The notes beneath the pieces are model-generated. The model had not been told where the DNA came from. It saw only the letters and a list, made by a program, of their open reading frames with translations, and made no database searches. Shown here in pieces: positions 34,620 through 46,913 of a stretch of 64,000 nt of DNA. The stretch's first letter is position 1, and each line of letters opens with the position of its first letter. Source of the stretch: Maylandia zebra (taxonomy: Eukaryota > Chordata > Actinopteri > Cichliformes > Cichlidae); contig NC_135176.1 of NCBI RefSeq assembly GCF_041146795.1, positions 23,003,786 through 23,067,785 of the forward strand. The letters are read 5' to 3'. The position numbers and the translations under genes were made by a program.

Positions 34620-35050
34620 ACACAGCAGTAAAAATTTGTTTACTGGTAGTAATTCTCTTACTTTGAAGTCTAGTTCTTAAGTTTTTTTCATGTGCCTTGG
34701 TGTTTAGCACAGTCTTCATGTCTTTTGTTTTGTTCCCCCAGTCAGTTGTGTCTCATGTCATTCCTGCCCCTGTGGCCGTGTTCTAGTTCGAGTTTTGTGA
34801 ACATTTTGAGTTTTGAGAACATGAGATATGTGGTGTGCAGTAAGAGCTCATTTCCTGTTATTGAACTGTGTTCTCAGAATTGTGGTGGACATACGATTGA
34901 AGCACTTTTTCCATGTCTTGTATGGTATACCAAACTCTGTTAAGACTCTAACAGGAAGTTTAAAATAAGACATAAGAACCAAACATGCACTAGTGTGTTT
35001 AGACCACAACTTTTTCCATTCTAACAGTCTCTGCTTCAGGCAAGTAACGA
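34620..35050. other. Receptor-unit relic and dispersed repeat
   Basis: The stretch 34619-34680 continues the homology with the receptor E 5' intron. The stretch 34690-34830 is a piece of the repeat family at 8420-8870 and 36370-36990. A receptor 3' end block begins near 35006. Confidence 0.45.
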
Positions 35051-35058
35051 CTAGGATG

Positions 35059-35064
35059 TTTATT
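35059..35064 (-). terminator. Candidate polyadenylation signal of receptor D (AATAAA)
   Basis: AATAAA on the minus strand lies about 500 bases after the receptor D stop, in a block (TCTTTGTAGATAAAAATAAACA) matching the same place after receptor E (51635-51640). Confidence 0.5.
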
Positions 35065-35141
35065 TTTATCTACAAAGATACAATAAAACAGAGAGACACA
35101 CTAATATACTGAAAGGGAAAGAGATTTTTTTAATGTAGTCA

Positions 35142-35145
<4 letters not shown>

Positions 35146-35196
<51 letters not shown>
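35146..35196. repeat. (TA)n microsatellite
   Basis: About 25 uninterrupted TA units in the 3' region of receptor D. Confidence 0.95.
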
Positions 35197-35197
<1 letters not shown>

Positions 35198-35558
35198 CTG
35201 TAAATAAATGTGTGTGTTGTCAATGTGTATGACAAAGTACACAAACTTGCCATTTTCCTAAAAGGAGCTACTTTAAACACAGAACATACTGTATCGTTCA
35301 GTGTGGTTACCTTTGTCTCCATCTTGAGTTTAAAAATGATCAGGGTCTTTCAGTTTGTCCTCTTCTAACATGTTCCTCACAGCAATAACAAAATTGTTTT
35401 TTGGTTATCATTCATGTTAGTCCTTTTGATTGCTGAATCTTTGAGTAATTAGGATAACTCAATAATGAAAAAAAAAAAACTAATAACAAATAATAATAAC
35501 AAATAATCAATAACAAAAAAAATGTACACAAGCAAAAAAATTCATCCATTCATCTTCT

Positions 35559-38500
35559 TCATGGCTGATCCACTTCAGAGTCAACGTCAGTGCTGGAACC
35601 TATCCCAGCTGATTCTCCTGAGTTGATTTTGTTTAATTTGTTAGGACTTATCACTCTAACATCTGTGTAGATAATGTCACTGTCAACATCATCTGTGGAG
35701 GGAAAAATATACAAAAAAAGTGTATTGTGTTTTGGAGGAAGCTATATTGTTTTAAAAGTCTTTTTTTTTTCAAGCAATGTGTAAGTATTTCACTTACCCT
35801 CATCAACAGTTGTTGGTCTTGTTTTTTTACAAAACTGTTTTACAGCCAAACTCAAAGCCACAACGATAAAGAGCGTGATGACAGTTGCTATCACAGCCAC
35901 TGTCAAGGTTTTAACAGAATCTGAAATTAAAAAGCAAATGTCAGACAATATTGAATATCTTGACAAAATGAAAGATACCAAAATGCTTCTCAGATATTTA
36001 TTTATATTTTATTCCATTGTTCCATCCACCTGATGTTGAATATACAGTAAGATCATAGGGCATGTAAAAGGTAAATGGCCTGTATTTGTATAGCGCTTTA
36101 CTAGTCCCTAAGAACCCCAAAGCGCTTTACACATCCAGTCATCCACCCATTCACAAACACATTCACACAGGTGATGGCAAGCTACATTGTAGCCACAGCT
36201 GCCCTGGGGCGCACTGACAGAGGCGAGGCTGCCGGACACTGGCGCCACCAGTAGGCAAGTATGTATAGTATGTAAAATAATTTGTAACCACAAGAATTCA
36301 TAAGTGACATCCAATACCACAATTTGAAGACACTGAGGCTGAAATGTAATCTGTTTTTGTCATAACCACCTGTGTGGCAGGCAGAGGTTGTCCAGCAAAT
36401 TGCAGGACTTAAATACAAAAGGATGAACTAAAGGGGGCAGCTTTTTTGCTGTAACACCAAAAACTCAGGAACACTAAATACAAGTAAACAAAACTGAAAC
36501 AGGAAAATAAGAACTTGGAACTTGGAACTAAGAGTAACCAGAAATAATGAAGTACCTCGGGGAAACACACAGCAACTAGGGCGACGCAACAAAGAGCAGA
36601 GGAAGACAGTGGGCCTAAATACACACCGTATCACAAGGCCATGGGAAAGACTAGGGAACACAGCTGGAACTAATACAATACACTGAGACGTACACTGTAT
36701 AAATATCAGAAACAGAATGACCGAGGGACACGACTTGAAAACAGATGAATAAAAATGGAGACAAAACTATACATGATAGAAAACACAGAGAAGCAAAAAT
36801 CAGTAACACAGGAGATACAAACTCAAGACCAGGCAACTGGGCGTGAAAGGGAACTTACTAAAAGAACAAGTGACTAAGAACCAGAAATACAAGTGATTAA
36901 ACGAGGAAACTGAAAAAAAAAGACTAAGAAACAATTTCTACCATCATAAGAACAAAAGGTCAAAAAGTCCAAAAAAACATAAATGCTGGGTTACAGACCC
37001 AGCACAATGACAATTTTATCACATATATATTTAAATTCCTTTAAAGTAAAATATGTAATGATATATCAGAAAATATTATTGAAATGGTAAGCAATAGATT
37101 TTAAAATACTCTACCTTTGCAGGCTGCCAGGTGAATAACTGTTTCATTTCTGCTAATATTATTCCAAACTTGGCAACTAAGGTTTCCAATCTGCTTCACA
37201 TGTAAGTCAACAGTAAGATATGAAAACTGGGATGTCCCGATGTATGGAGATTGGTTGTTGTCTTTGCTTTGTGTAAGTATCTGACCATCCAAATTCAAAA
37301 TGAATTGTACTCCATCTCCTTCAGAGAAGCAGCTGATCTTCATATGTTCTGATGACAAGCATTTCTGAGACAGGCCTGGCTTTGACACTGGAGCTAGAAG
37401 AGACAAAAAAAAAGGACAAAGAAAAAAGAAAAGAAATATAGGTAACAAATTTCAGAGTAAGCATTCGTTTTTGTTTGTCTAGGTAATTTATATCTGTTTG
37501 AGAGCTATATACTTTTAAATCCCATCAGATATGATATGTTACTGTATTTGGTCCAATTCAGCCTTTGTCAGGATTCGGCATGGGAATCGAGAACTCATTC
37601 TTGTAGAGAACCGGTTCCCAGTACTCAAATTCCTTGGAATGTCTATTGATCTGAATTATTGGTTCCAGTTGCACTTGTGCTTCAGTCAGCTGATTTCAGT
37701 TTTTGTGTGGAGGAGGAAAATAGCGGTGCAGTCTACAGCGGGTATATCTAGAGTGAAATCTGAGTGAAATGCTGACCCCAGCCCAGCCAGACCCTGAACT
37801 TCAACAAATAACAAACTGATGAGCATTTAGGCTGCACTCTGTTCATACCTCTTCATGTTTTTAAAGTAGAATCACTGTGCTCTGAAGTCTTTTTGTACTG
37901 GTTTTCATTTTTGCGTTGTGATTTTGGCTTTATATGAAGAAGTATTAGCGCCACATTAAGAACATTTTTTTTGGATCATTTTGAAAAAAAAAAGTCAAAA
38001 TTCATATAATAATGTAAAAAGTCAAACAGTAAGGTGTTTTGTGTAATATGTGTAATTATTACTTTTTTGAGTAATGACCCCAACACTGATCGCAAAAAGA
38101 CAACATGGACAAACATTTGACCAACAGCATGCAATTAATTTGTACAAATGTAATATATTTGATAAGCTGCTTAGTGATGGTGGTCACTCACAAAGTGGCG
38201 CCAATGAGAACGCAATGAGAATCTATAGGGAATCAAATCCATAACTGATAATAATAATGCAATCCAAATCGCTAAGCCTTAAACAGATTATACCTCAAGA
38301 TATTCTTGTTTGCCAAGTCATAAAATAAATTAAACTGTTTGTTTTTTAACTGAAGTACATATTTGTGACCTGAACATCTTCATTAATATTAAAAAAGGTA
38401 AGTTCACTGAATTTGTCGACAGTAACGAAACAGCACATTTTGCTTGACTTAATCAAACTTTTCTTTAAAAAAAAGTTTTTTAATTTTCTTGACTGAGAGC

Positions 38501-39789
38501 AAATGCATACTAGTAGAGTTTATGTATTTATGCATTTTTGCATCTGCAAGCAAACGTACCAAAACATTCTTGCATTTGCAGATTTAAAGGTTAAAAATTA
38601 AAATTAATTATTAGCCCTAACACCCAGTGAGCTTATGGCATGGCTAGTTGACTATCATCCTTCTACAATATTGGTGAGAATTGAATCAAACTTGCTCATA
38701 GTGATTACCTAATCTGCCTTTTAGTGAAATTTGCCCAAAACTACCACCTAAGTAGACACCAAATTGTCCTCTATGTCAAAATCAGATTTGTCATTTTACA
38801 GATAATAACTTTGATGAACTGTGAGCTACTCCATCACTGGCATTCTGGTTCTAAATTGTTAATCAGTGTTAACTTTCCAATTTACAGTCCATCATCAAAC
38901 ACAAGCACATTGCTGCAGTTCCTAAAATTAACTAAAATTCATACAACTTATGAAAGATGTCTATTTAAGGCTGAAATATTGTCTATTACATGTCTAACAT
39001 TTATTATGATTTTTAAGTACTACTCAGACATGTTTTTAATTTACTAGGTTTGCAATGTGTGCATTTATAAATCTTTTAATAAAACATAACAGTTTGTATA
39101 TCTTAACATTAAACATAATTTTGAGTTTAAAACAAAACAAACAAACAAACAAAAAAACAACTTACCTTGTATTTTTAGATATACATTCATTTTTTTCAGT
39201 AACTTTCCATCATGATCATGTTCTTCCAACTGGTAATGTCCAGAATGTTTCTTCGAGGCTTCACCTACTTTGAGTATTACAGTGTCTATGCTGTCTGATT
39301 GATTTACATATTCCTTATCTAATGTAACTTTCCCTTGATTGCTTATTTTCAAAATCCTGTGTTTGTCATCCTTCGTTATTACAATCGAAGTACCACGTTT
39401 ATATGACAGATGAAAAATTACCGGCTGTCCTGTAGCGCCAAAACAAGTTGCAGAAGATTCAGAGAAAATGCATTCACCTGAACCTAAAAGAAAAAAAAAC
39501 ATATTATGTAAAATATATATTGAAATGAAACCAAATATATAAATAAAATAAAACTGACAAATTATATATTTTAATTTTAGGCTCATCCAGTATAATTACT
39601 ACCTGCACTGTAAGTACTATAAGTAATCCTCAAATATAAATCTTTAACTATAATAAATAATTTTTTAATTATAGGTCATTCAATCAGTATTTGTGTATTG
39701 AAAGCTGAGTACAACATACTATTAAACTGAGTACCTTTTGCCAGGGCTGTTGTTGCCAGAACTGCAATGCTAATGTAGATGATAATCAT
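35559..39789 (-). CDS. Receptor D: CD2/SLAM-like Ig receptor, V-C2-TM-tail (second subfamily)
   Basis: Predicted 302-residue receptor. Exons: signal 39735-39794 (ATG at 39789; MIIIYISIAVLATTALAK), V 39166-39483, C2 37115-37393, transmembrane 35798-35920 and tail 35559-35692. The V domain (CIFSESSATCFG start, KHSGHY near its end) belongs to the same subfamily as receptor E, not A, B, C or F. The C2 keeps four cysteines (KCLSS, ISCFSEG, LSCQVWN, HLAAC). The membrane segment (TVAVIATVITLFIVVALSLA) is followed by a basic KKTR stretch. The tail has one ITIM-like tyrosine (IIYTDV). Its last part, AGIGSSTDVDSEVDQP, is encoded by a piece of a dispersed fish repeat (AGCTGGGATAGGTTCCAGCA), so the tail is longer than in E. 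The C2-V intron holds repeats. Confidence 0.82.
36063..36258. repeat. Dispersed repeat in an intron of receptor D
   Basis: The sequence (AATGGCCTGTATTTGTATAGCGC to GAGGCTGCCGGACACTGGCGCC) is a very common fish interspersed repeat. It lies between the membrane and C2 exons of receptor D. No coding capacity. Confidence 0.65.
36370..36990. repeat. Dispersed repeat in an intron of receptor D
   Basis: The sequence contains GGACTTAAATACAAAAGGA and CACAGCTGGAACTAATACAA, and resembles the repeat at 8420-8870. The several open frames on the minus strand (36182-36836) are by chance and show no protein family. It probably represents a non-autonomous transposon of unknown type. Confidence 0.5.
37560..38290. 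repeat. Probable hAT-like repeat in the C2-V intron of receptor D
   Basis: The left end has GGGAATCGAGAACTC and GAGAACCGGTTCCCAG, the right end GAGAATCTATAGGGAATC, giving weak inverted ends similar to a fish hAT family. There is no transposase. The limits are approximate. Confidence 0.35.
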
Positions 39790-40046
39790 TGTTTCTGTAA
39801 CACAGACGTCAACATTTTGAAACATGTCACACTATATTTAAAGTTGTGCTCGCCCTAGTTTATTCAAACATTTACAAGGTTACATACAAAGCTCTTTTTG
39901 TATAAATGAAAAAAAGGTTAAATAATATCTAAAGAATAGCATACATGTGTGATTATTAATACTTTTGTGAAATAAAACTTTAAAGGCTCTATCTTGTTTT
40001 AATCAGTATCAACCTGCATAAATTCAAATTAAAAGCTTTCACTCAC

Positions 40047-40160
40047 CATTTAAGGAGGGCATGTGTTCTATGTGGTAGCGTGAGACTGCACTGTGAATTT
40101 TTAATAGACTGAAGGTTGTCTTATGGTCATCCTCCTTGCTGCTAAAGAAAGCAGCTACTG
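40047..40160 (-). other. 5'UTR exon of receptor D
   Basis: The minus strand has a donor (AAATG|GTGAGTGAAA) ending at 40047, matching those of A, B, E and F, about 250 bases upstream of the signal exon. The leader and promoter are not further defined. A dispersed repeat begins near 40185. Confidence 0.5.
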
Positions 40161-40184
40161 CACCCACAGCTGTACAAATTGGTC

Positions 40185-40740
40185 TAGCTAGCAAGCAAGC
40201 AATTTATTTATATAGCACTTTCAGACAACTCCCAGCTGAAAACAAAGTGCTGTACAGTTGACGTGAGAAAAAACAACAACAATACATTAAATTAAATTTA
40301 AAAAATAAACTCTAATAATTGAAATTAAATTAAAACAATAAAATCAGTGCATTAGATTAAATTAAAAAGTAATATCAGGGTCAAACTGTGTCATAAAGGA
40401 ATAAAAATGCATTCTATGACTTCCGTGCAGAGGCCTTTTGAACCAGCTGCAGACAAGAGAGAAGACACTAACTCCAAAATACAGTGTATTACAGTGCATT
40501 ACAGTAATCCAAATGAGATGAAATAAAAGCATGAATTACACTTTCAAAATGCGGCCTGGATAAAATAGGTCTTACCTTTGCAAAGCGTCTTAAATGATAA
40601 AAACTGGACTTGACAGTAGCCCTAATTTGAGTGTCTAATTTAAAATCACTGTCCATCTTAAAACCCAATGATCAGCTGTGAATTGTTAGAAACCACATAA
40701 TTTTCCATTTACAAAATTAATTTACAAAAATTGACAATCC
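40185..40740. repeat. Dispersed fish repeat
   Basis: Begins with AGCAATTTATTTATATAGCAC, the familiar start of a widespread fish repeat, and continues through AAATTAAAT-rich sequence. No coding capacity. Confidence 0.5.
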
Positions 40741-40927
40741 CGATAATGTAATGTTTACTTTATTGCTCCCCATGGGGAAATTACTCTCTCTGAATTTAAC
40801 AAAGTCACTCAGTGAAGCAGTGGGCAGCCACAAATCAGGTGCCCGGGGAGCAGTGTGTAAGGACGATATCTTGCTCAGGGGTACCTCAGGGTAGCTGTTC
40901 AGTGGATTTGATCTGATCATGTGGCAA

Positions 40928-40990
40928 CGTGCTTCTTTGAGGGATAGCTCAGTAGGTAGCATCTACTGAGCTATCCCTCAAAGAAGCACG
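40928..40990. repeat. Perfect 28-bp inverted repeat with tRNA-like A box
   Basis: Arms 40928-40955 and 40963-40990 are perfect complements with a 7-nt loop. The left arm reads GGGATAGCTCAGTAGGTAG, which matches the 5' end and the A box (TAGCTCAGTAGG) of a tRNA gene or tRNA-derived SINE. No tRNA 3' half follows, so it is a SINE-head relic and not a tRNA gene. Confidence 0.75.
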
Positions 40991-41375
40991 ATGGCCCTGT
41001 GGTTACCACTGTTGCCGCACAGCAAGAATTTATATGCGTTCAATTCCACCACCAAGCTGGGGTCTTTCTGTGTGGAGTTTGCATGTTCTCCTCGTCTTTC
41101 CATGTCTTCCCTCTGGGTACTCCGACTTCCTCCCACTGTCCAAAGACATGCAGCTTGTGGGGTTGGGTTAATTGATTAGTCTAAACTGCCCACAGGTGTG
41201 AATGCGGGAGTGACATGTGAGCACGAATGGTTGTCTGTCTCTGTGTGTTAGCCCTGTGACAGACTGGTGACCTGTCCACAGTGTACCCCACCTCTTGCTC
41301 TATGATAGCTGGGATAGGCTCCAGCACCCCCTGCAACTTTGAAAAGGATAAGTGAATAGATGGATGGATGGATGA
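40991..41375. repeat. Common teleost dispersed repeat
   Basis: Contains GGCCCTGTGGTTACCACTG, then GTGTGGAGTTTGCATGTTCTCC and ends with AGCTGGGATAGGCTCCAGCACC and (GGAT)n. A fragment of its 5' part lies at 2405-2440 and of its 3' part inside the receptor D tail exon (35559-35610). The open frames here are accidental. Confidence 0.7.
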
Positions 41376-42188
41376 AATTAACAACCATTTTCCTTTTTTC
41401 ATATTTGCACAGTGTATTCAGAAACTGGTGCATGTTAAGGGGATATTTAAAGGGATATTGTTAGGGTGTATGTTTTCTTCTTTTTAAGGTTTGGTATTTG
41501 TATATGATAACCATGTTATTCTTGGTGAATAGCTTGCCTCTTGATGCCACTGTTCTGACCATTATTTTATTAATTCCTAATGGTTGATAAAATGCCAGAA
41601 AAAAGTTTTAAAACCATCACTCATACAGTTGCTTGCCTTTTTAGAGACAACTAATATAATAACAAATTAAGCCAAAAGTGAGACTGACAGTTACAAACCA
41701 CAGTTTCTTTCTTTTTCTGTCACTGTCTCATCTGCAGCATTAATGTGAAACTAACAGGCCCATAAGAAACTTGTCTAACCTCTGGCTTAAAATCAGTTAG
41801 ACAGAACTTTGAAGAATTTAACCAAGTACTTTACATTTGATCTCACAACAAAGCAGAATGGTGGAAACTTGGATTACTTTTGAGATTAATTTGGTCATTA
41901 AATAAAACAACAATAACAACAACTGCTACACACATTAGGTGAACCAACATTACTGTTTTTGATATTCTTGCACTGTAGCACTGCGTTATAAAATCAGAGG
42001 ACAGATTTTCTATAGGTAATGTCTTTGGACAACAGTCCGAATTCATGGTTGTTTGGTTAACTCCAGATTCTAAATTGGGGCAAGGTCTGTGTATGTCTCT
42101 GTCTATCTGTTACTCTATTGTGATGGATATTCTTCATACCTCACTCTACACAATGTACAGTACTTTTTACTTTAGCTTATTTAGCTGA
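41376..42188. other. Intergenic gap and start of the LINE
   Basis: No gene. The last 100 bases or so before 42189 probably belong to the 5'UTR of the LINE. The boundary is not visible. Confidence 0.35.
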
Positions 42189-44781
42189 ATGAACAAGATG
42201 GTGCCGAGTATGGCAGCCTTGTCGCGAGCTCCCCCAAGCAACAGCTTTTTTCTGTGTTTAATTTTACTTTTCCTTCATTTTTTCGCGAGTAGCACATGTC
42301 TCCTTGTGTACAACCGACAAACCTTACTGGACATAAAAGACAGTCTTTCTTATAACTTTCCGGAGTTCAAGTTTTGCAACACGGACGCTCCGTTTGCAGA
42401 CCCCCCATTCATCTCACCTGAGACGCCTTTGTTCTCTGGCCCTGGAGGCCGCAAACGCCGACGCACAGGGAGAAGATCTGGCGTTCTGGTTCGACTGAGA
42501 CGGCGCACTAACAGACCACCGTTACCCAGTTTATTACTGGCTAATGTGCAGTCTCTGGAGAACAAGCTGTACGAGCTTCGGGCACGGATCTCATTCCAGC
42601 GAGAGATGCGGGACTGCTGCGTGATCTACCTCACAGAAACCTGGCTATCGGACAAGGTACCGGACTCCGCAATACAACTACCGGGGTTCTCCGTGCATCG
42701 CGCGGACAGGTCACAGGATCTTACTGGGAAAAGCAGAGGCGGTGGTGTGTGTTTCATGATCAACAACAGCTGGTGTGATTATGCGAACGTGCACCCGGTC
42801 AAATCCTTCTGCTCACCGGACCTGGAGTACCTGATGATTAAGTGCCGGCCATTCTGGCTACCGAGGGAATTTACAGCAGTGATTATTATGGCTGTTTACA
42901 TTCCCCCACAAGCCGACACTGACCGAGCACTCAGGGAACTGTACAGCGCGATCAGCAGCGAGGAAACCGCACACCCAGAGGCGGCGTTTATCACAGCCGG
43001 AGACTTTAATAAGGGAAACCTGAAGAAAGTCTCACCCAAACTCCACCAACACATCCATTTTAACACTCGTGGAGATTGGCTACTCGACCACTGCTACACC
43101 TCTTTCCGGGATGCGTACAAAGCCCTCCCCCGCGCCCCATTCGGCCAATCAGATCACCGCTCCATCCTGCTCCTGCCCGCCTACAGGCAGAAGCTGAAAC
43201 AGGAAGCTCCAACCCGGAGGGCGGTGCACTGTTGGACGGACCAATCGGAGTCTGCGCTGCGGGACTGTTTTGATCACGCGGACTGGGAAATGTTTCACGT
43301 GGCTGCTAGAGACATTGATGAGTACACAGACTCAGTCTGCGGATTTATCAGGAAATGCGTGGAAGATGTCGTCCCATCCAGAACAGTTAAATCCTTCCCA
43401 AATCAAAAACCCTGGATTAACGGAGATGTTCGGGCGGCACTGGCGGCACGGAGCACGGCCTTTGCCTCCGCGAACACATCGGACTACAAACACGCACATT
43501 ACCAACTCCGGAAGACGATCAAAGCAGCCAAACGTGAGTACAGGGACAGGGTGGAGCAACAGTTTGACAACCCTCGGAGTATGTGGCAGGGACTAAACAC
43601 GATCGTAGACTTTAGAGGGAAAACCAGCACACCGCAGACCACGGCCTCTCTGTGTGAGGATCTAAACGTATTCTACGCTAGATTCGACACAGCGAACACC
43701 ATGAGACCGGACAGTGTGCGCACCGCGGATGACGTCAGTGCGCACACTGTGTCTGAGGAGGATGTGCGGAGGTGCTTCAGGAAGGTGAACGCACGCAAAG
43801 CTACTGGTCCGGACGAGATTCCCGGCCGCGTCCTCAAGTCATGCGCGGCTCAGCTGGCTGGAGTGTTCACGCACATCTTCAACCTTTCCCTCTCTCTGTC
43901 TGTAGTCCCAGCCTGCTTCAAAATGGCCACCGTCGTCCCTGTACCCAAATCCTCCACCATCTCCTCATTGAACGACTGGCGACCTGTAGCCCTGACCCCC
44001 ATCGTAAGCAAATGCTTCGAGAAGCTGGTCAGGGACTTCATCTGCTCTGCACTACCCGACTCACTGGACCCTCTACAGTTCGCATACCGCCACAACAGGT
44101 CCACTGATGATGCCATAGCCCTGACACTACATACTGCCTTGTCACACCTGGAGAAGAGAGACACGTATGTGAGAATGCTGTTTGTAGATTACAGCTCAGC
44201 ATTCAATACCATCGTTCCCTCGAAGCTGGACAGGAAACTGCAGGATCTAGGACTGAGCAGCTCCCTCTGGAGCTGGATCCTTAGCTTCCTGTCTGACAGA
44301 CGCCAAGTGGTCAGACTGGGCAGCATCACCTCATCCCCCGTCACACTGAACACTGGTGCTCCACAGGGGTGTGTACTGAGCCCTCTCCTGTACTCACTCT
44401 ACACCTACGACTGCACGGCCACTAACAACTCCAACATCATTGTGAAGTTTGCGGACGACACTACAGTGGTGGGTCTTATCACCAACAGTGATGAGACAGC
44501 TTACAGGGAGGAGGTCAGCGCCCTGACCCACTGGTGTCAAGACAACCATCTCACCCTCAACGTCGCAAAGACAAAGGAGTTGATAGTGGACTTCCGGAGG
44601 TGCAGAGAAGTACACACCCCCATCACCATCAACGGCGCTGCTGTGGAGAGAGTGAGCAGCTTCCGGTTCCTTGGTGTACATCTGGCTGAGGATCTTACGT
44701 GGTCAGTACACACAAACAAAACAGTGAAGAAGGCGCAGCAGCGCCTCTTCTTTCTCAGGAGACTGAAAAGATTCGGCATGA

Positions 44782-46377
44782 TGTAACACAGTAAGGGGAA
44801 TTGTTGAAAAGAATATATCAATGGGCCAATAGGCTCGACTATAGGAGCACAGGGGTGTATTCAAATGAGACACAGAGACAAGAATGTAACTCAAAAGAAC
44901 CAGCCAACTTTAGTGACATAAACCATAAGGTTGACAAGCACAGGTTAAAGACACTTTACAATGGTAGAAAGGAAACTTACAAAAATTAAAAGAAAAGTAA
45001 AACACAAACTACTAAAGCAATGACTTGGCCAAGTGTTATTTTTGGTTTTCAATGTTCGGGTTTCAATGCTCGGGTGCACCCTAGTAACCTGACTCCTTAA
45101 CTCTTATAGAACAGATTACACAAATCCAATGTACATTCAAATGAAAATCTCACACTCTTTTCACATGTGGAGAATGCTCTACACAACAGCTCATTATTTA
45201 AAGTCCCAAATAAAAAATGTCCAAGGGGTAAAGTCCAAAAAATTCCCAGGGTGTGAAAGAAAATAGGGATGAGAGAATGTCAGTCAGTGGTCTTATGTAT
45301 AACCAGCTGTGCGTGAAAGTGTGAGTGATACAGTCCTACCACACCGCAAGGTGCAGCAGATCATCAAGTGGAAAAGAAGCGAATCTCAGTCTCTCTAAGT
45401 CCAGGTGGGAAGGCTCGCCATCTATTTCACCGGAGGAATCCACCTCAGGAACAATTCAGCATACAAAAAAAAACCTGACCTGTCAACAGACAGGGTCAGA
45501 AGAGCAATTCAAATATTAATTATGCTGTTCTAGCTATAATTCACAACTTAGGATTTTGTTTAAATCACATTCAACATAAATTTGCAATAAAAATACTCAA
45601 TTTTGCAAAAATAAAACATCTCTCTTACATAAACTATGCATTAAACCAAGTAAAGTCAGTGCATATGCATATATGTCGCATATGCGACAATTATTAATCA
45701 AACAATTGAGATTAATTCAGTTTCTCAACGATAAAATGTGAAACAGACATGAACTAACTGAGACATACAACATGTGCTCACCGATCTCAGCGCATCACGG
45801 CCGAAGACAATGGCATAGTGTCTCTCGGTCAGAAAATGCAGGGCTCTAAATAACGTAACAGGACATGTTTTCTCTTTAATAACCGTAATACGACATGAAG
45901 GAAAAATAAACATAAGTTGCGCTTCAAGTGTTACCTTACTTCTGGAAGCAGATTGAGATGAACTTCCAGGCAGTTGATAGCAACCAGAGCTAACAAAGGC
46001 TAACAGTTTAGCTCCACGCGGTACTTTTTAAAGTCACCAGAAAAATGCAGCATTTGCCTGCTTACTCACTGTGGCTACTTTTAACATGAAAGGTAGCTGA
46101 TAACCAGTGAACTTATGTGCAACACAGTTGGTTGCAACTTATATCTAATACTTTTTTTCCAGCTCAAAAGCTTCAGTCTCTCTTTTCTCCTGCCAGCACG
46201 CGACTACCTCCACACATAGCAGCAAACACAGAGCACGTAGGTGGGACATACAGCGGCAGACTGCTCTCCCATTGGTCAAAACATACTGGGACCTGTGCAT
46301 TTCGATTGGTTGGGCAGGCTGTCCATCTCTCCTCATATCAGTCCTTAAAGTGGTACCCCCATTTTATGTGGGTTACA
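44782..46377. mobile_element. TG...CA element (probable solo LTR) inside the LINE
   Basis: The insertion starts TGTAACACAG and ends GGGTTACA, with ATGA repeated on both sides (44778-44781 and 46378-46381). TG...CA ends with a 4-bp duplication are typical of LTR retroelements. At 1596 bases with no coding frame it could be a solo LTR. A TIR element with short ends (TGTAAC/GTTACA) is the alternative. Reading across the insertion with one copy of ATGA keeps the LINE frame, so the interruption is clean and recent. Confidence 0.7.
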
Positions 46378-46871
46378 ATGAGCCCCCGCATCCTCAGGAC
46401 CTTCTATCACTGTGCCATTGAGAGCATCCTCACTGGATGCATCACCACCTGGTATGGCAACAGCACCGCCTACAACTGCAAAGCTCTCCAGCGAGTAGTG
46501 CGGTGCTCTGAACGGATAATTGGAGGTGAGCTTCCCTCCCTCCAAGACATCTACAGGAAGCGGTGCCTGAGGAAAGCGAGGAGGATCATCAAGGACTCCA
46601 GTCACCCCAGCCATAAACTGTTCAGACTACTTCCATCAGGAAGGAGGTTCTGCAGCATCCGGTCCCGTACTAGCAGACTGAGAGACAGCTTTTTCCATCA
46701 GGCCATCAGACTGCTGAACACTTCATAGACACCTCAGCTTCACTACTGGAACTTTAACATTATGCACTCCATACTGTACAGTAACGCCACTGTTTTGCAC
46801 ATGTCTCACTCTGTATATTTTATTTTATATATTTTATTTATTGTTTACTCTATTTAATTTGTAAAATATGT

Positions 46872-46872
<1 letters not shown>

Positions 46873-46911
<39 letters not shown>
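46873..46911. repeat. (CA)n microsatellite in the LINE 3'UTR
   Basis: About 19 CA units follow GTGTA. It lies within the 3'UTR of the LINE described at 42189. Confidence 0.95.

Positions 46912-46913
<2 letters not shown>

Noticed and set aside
36182..36836. Several minus-strand open frames
   Set aside because: They lie in dispersed repeats within an intron of receptor D, overlap in different frames and show no protein family.
40941..40960. A tRNA gene
   Set aside because: Only the 5' part with an A box is present. There is no anticodon arm, B box or 3' half.
42189..44786. The 865-codon frame as a host protein-coding gene
   Set aside because: It has LINE endonuclease and reverse transcriptase motifs in the usual order and the same sequence recurs as truncated copies in the window.
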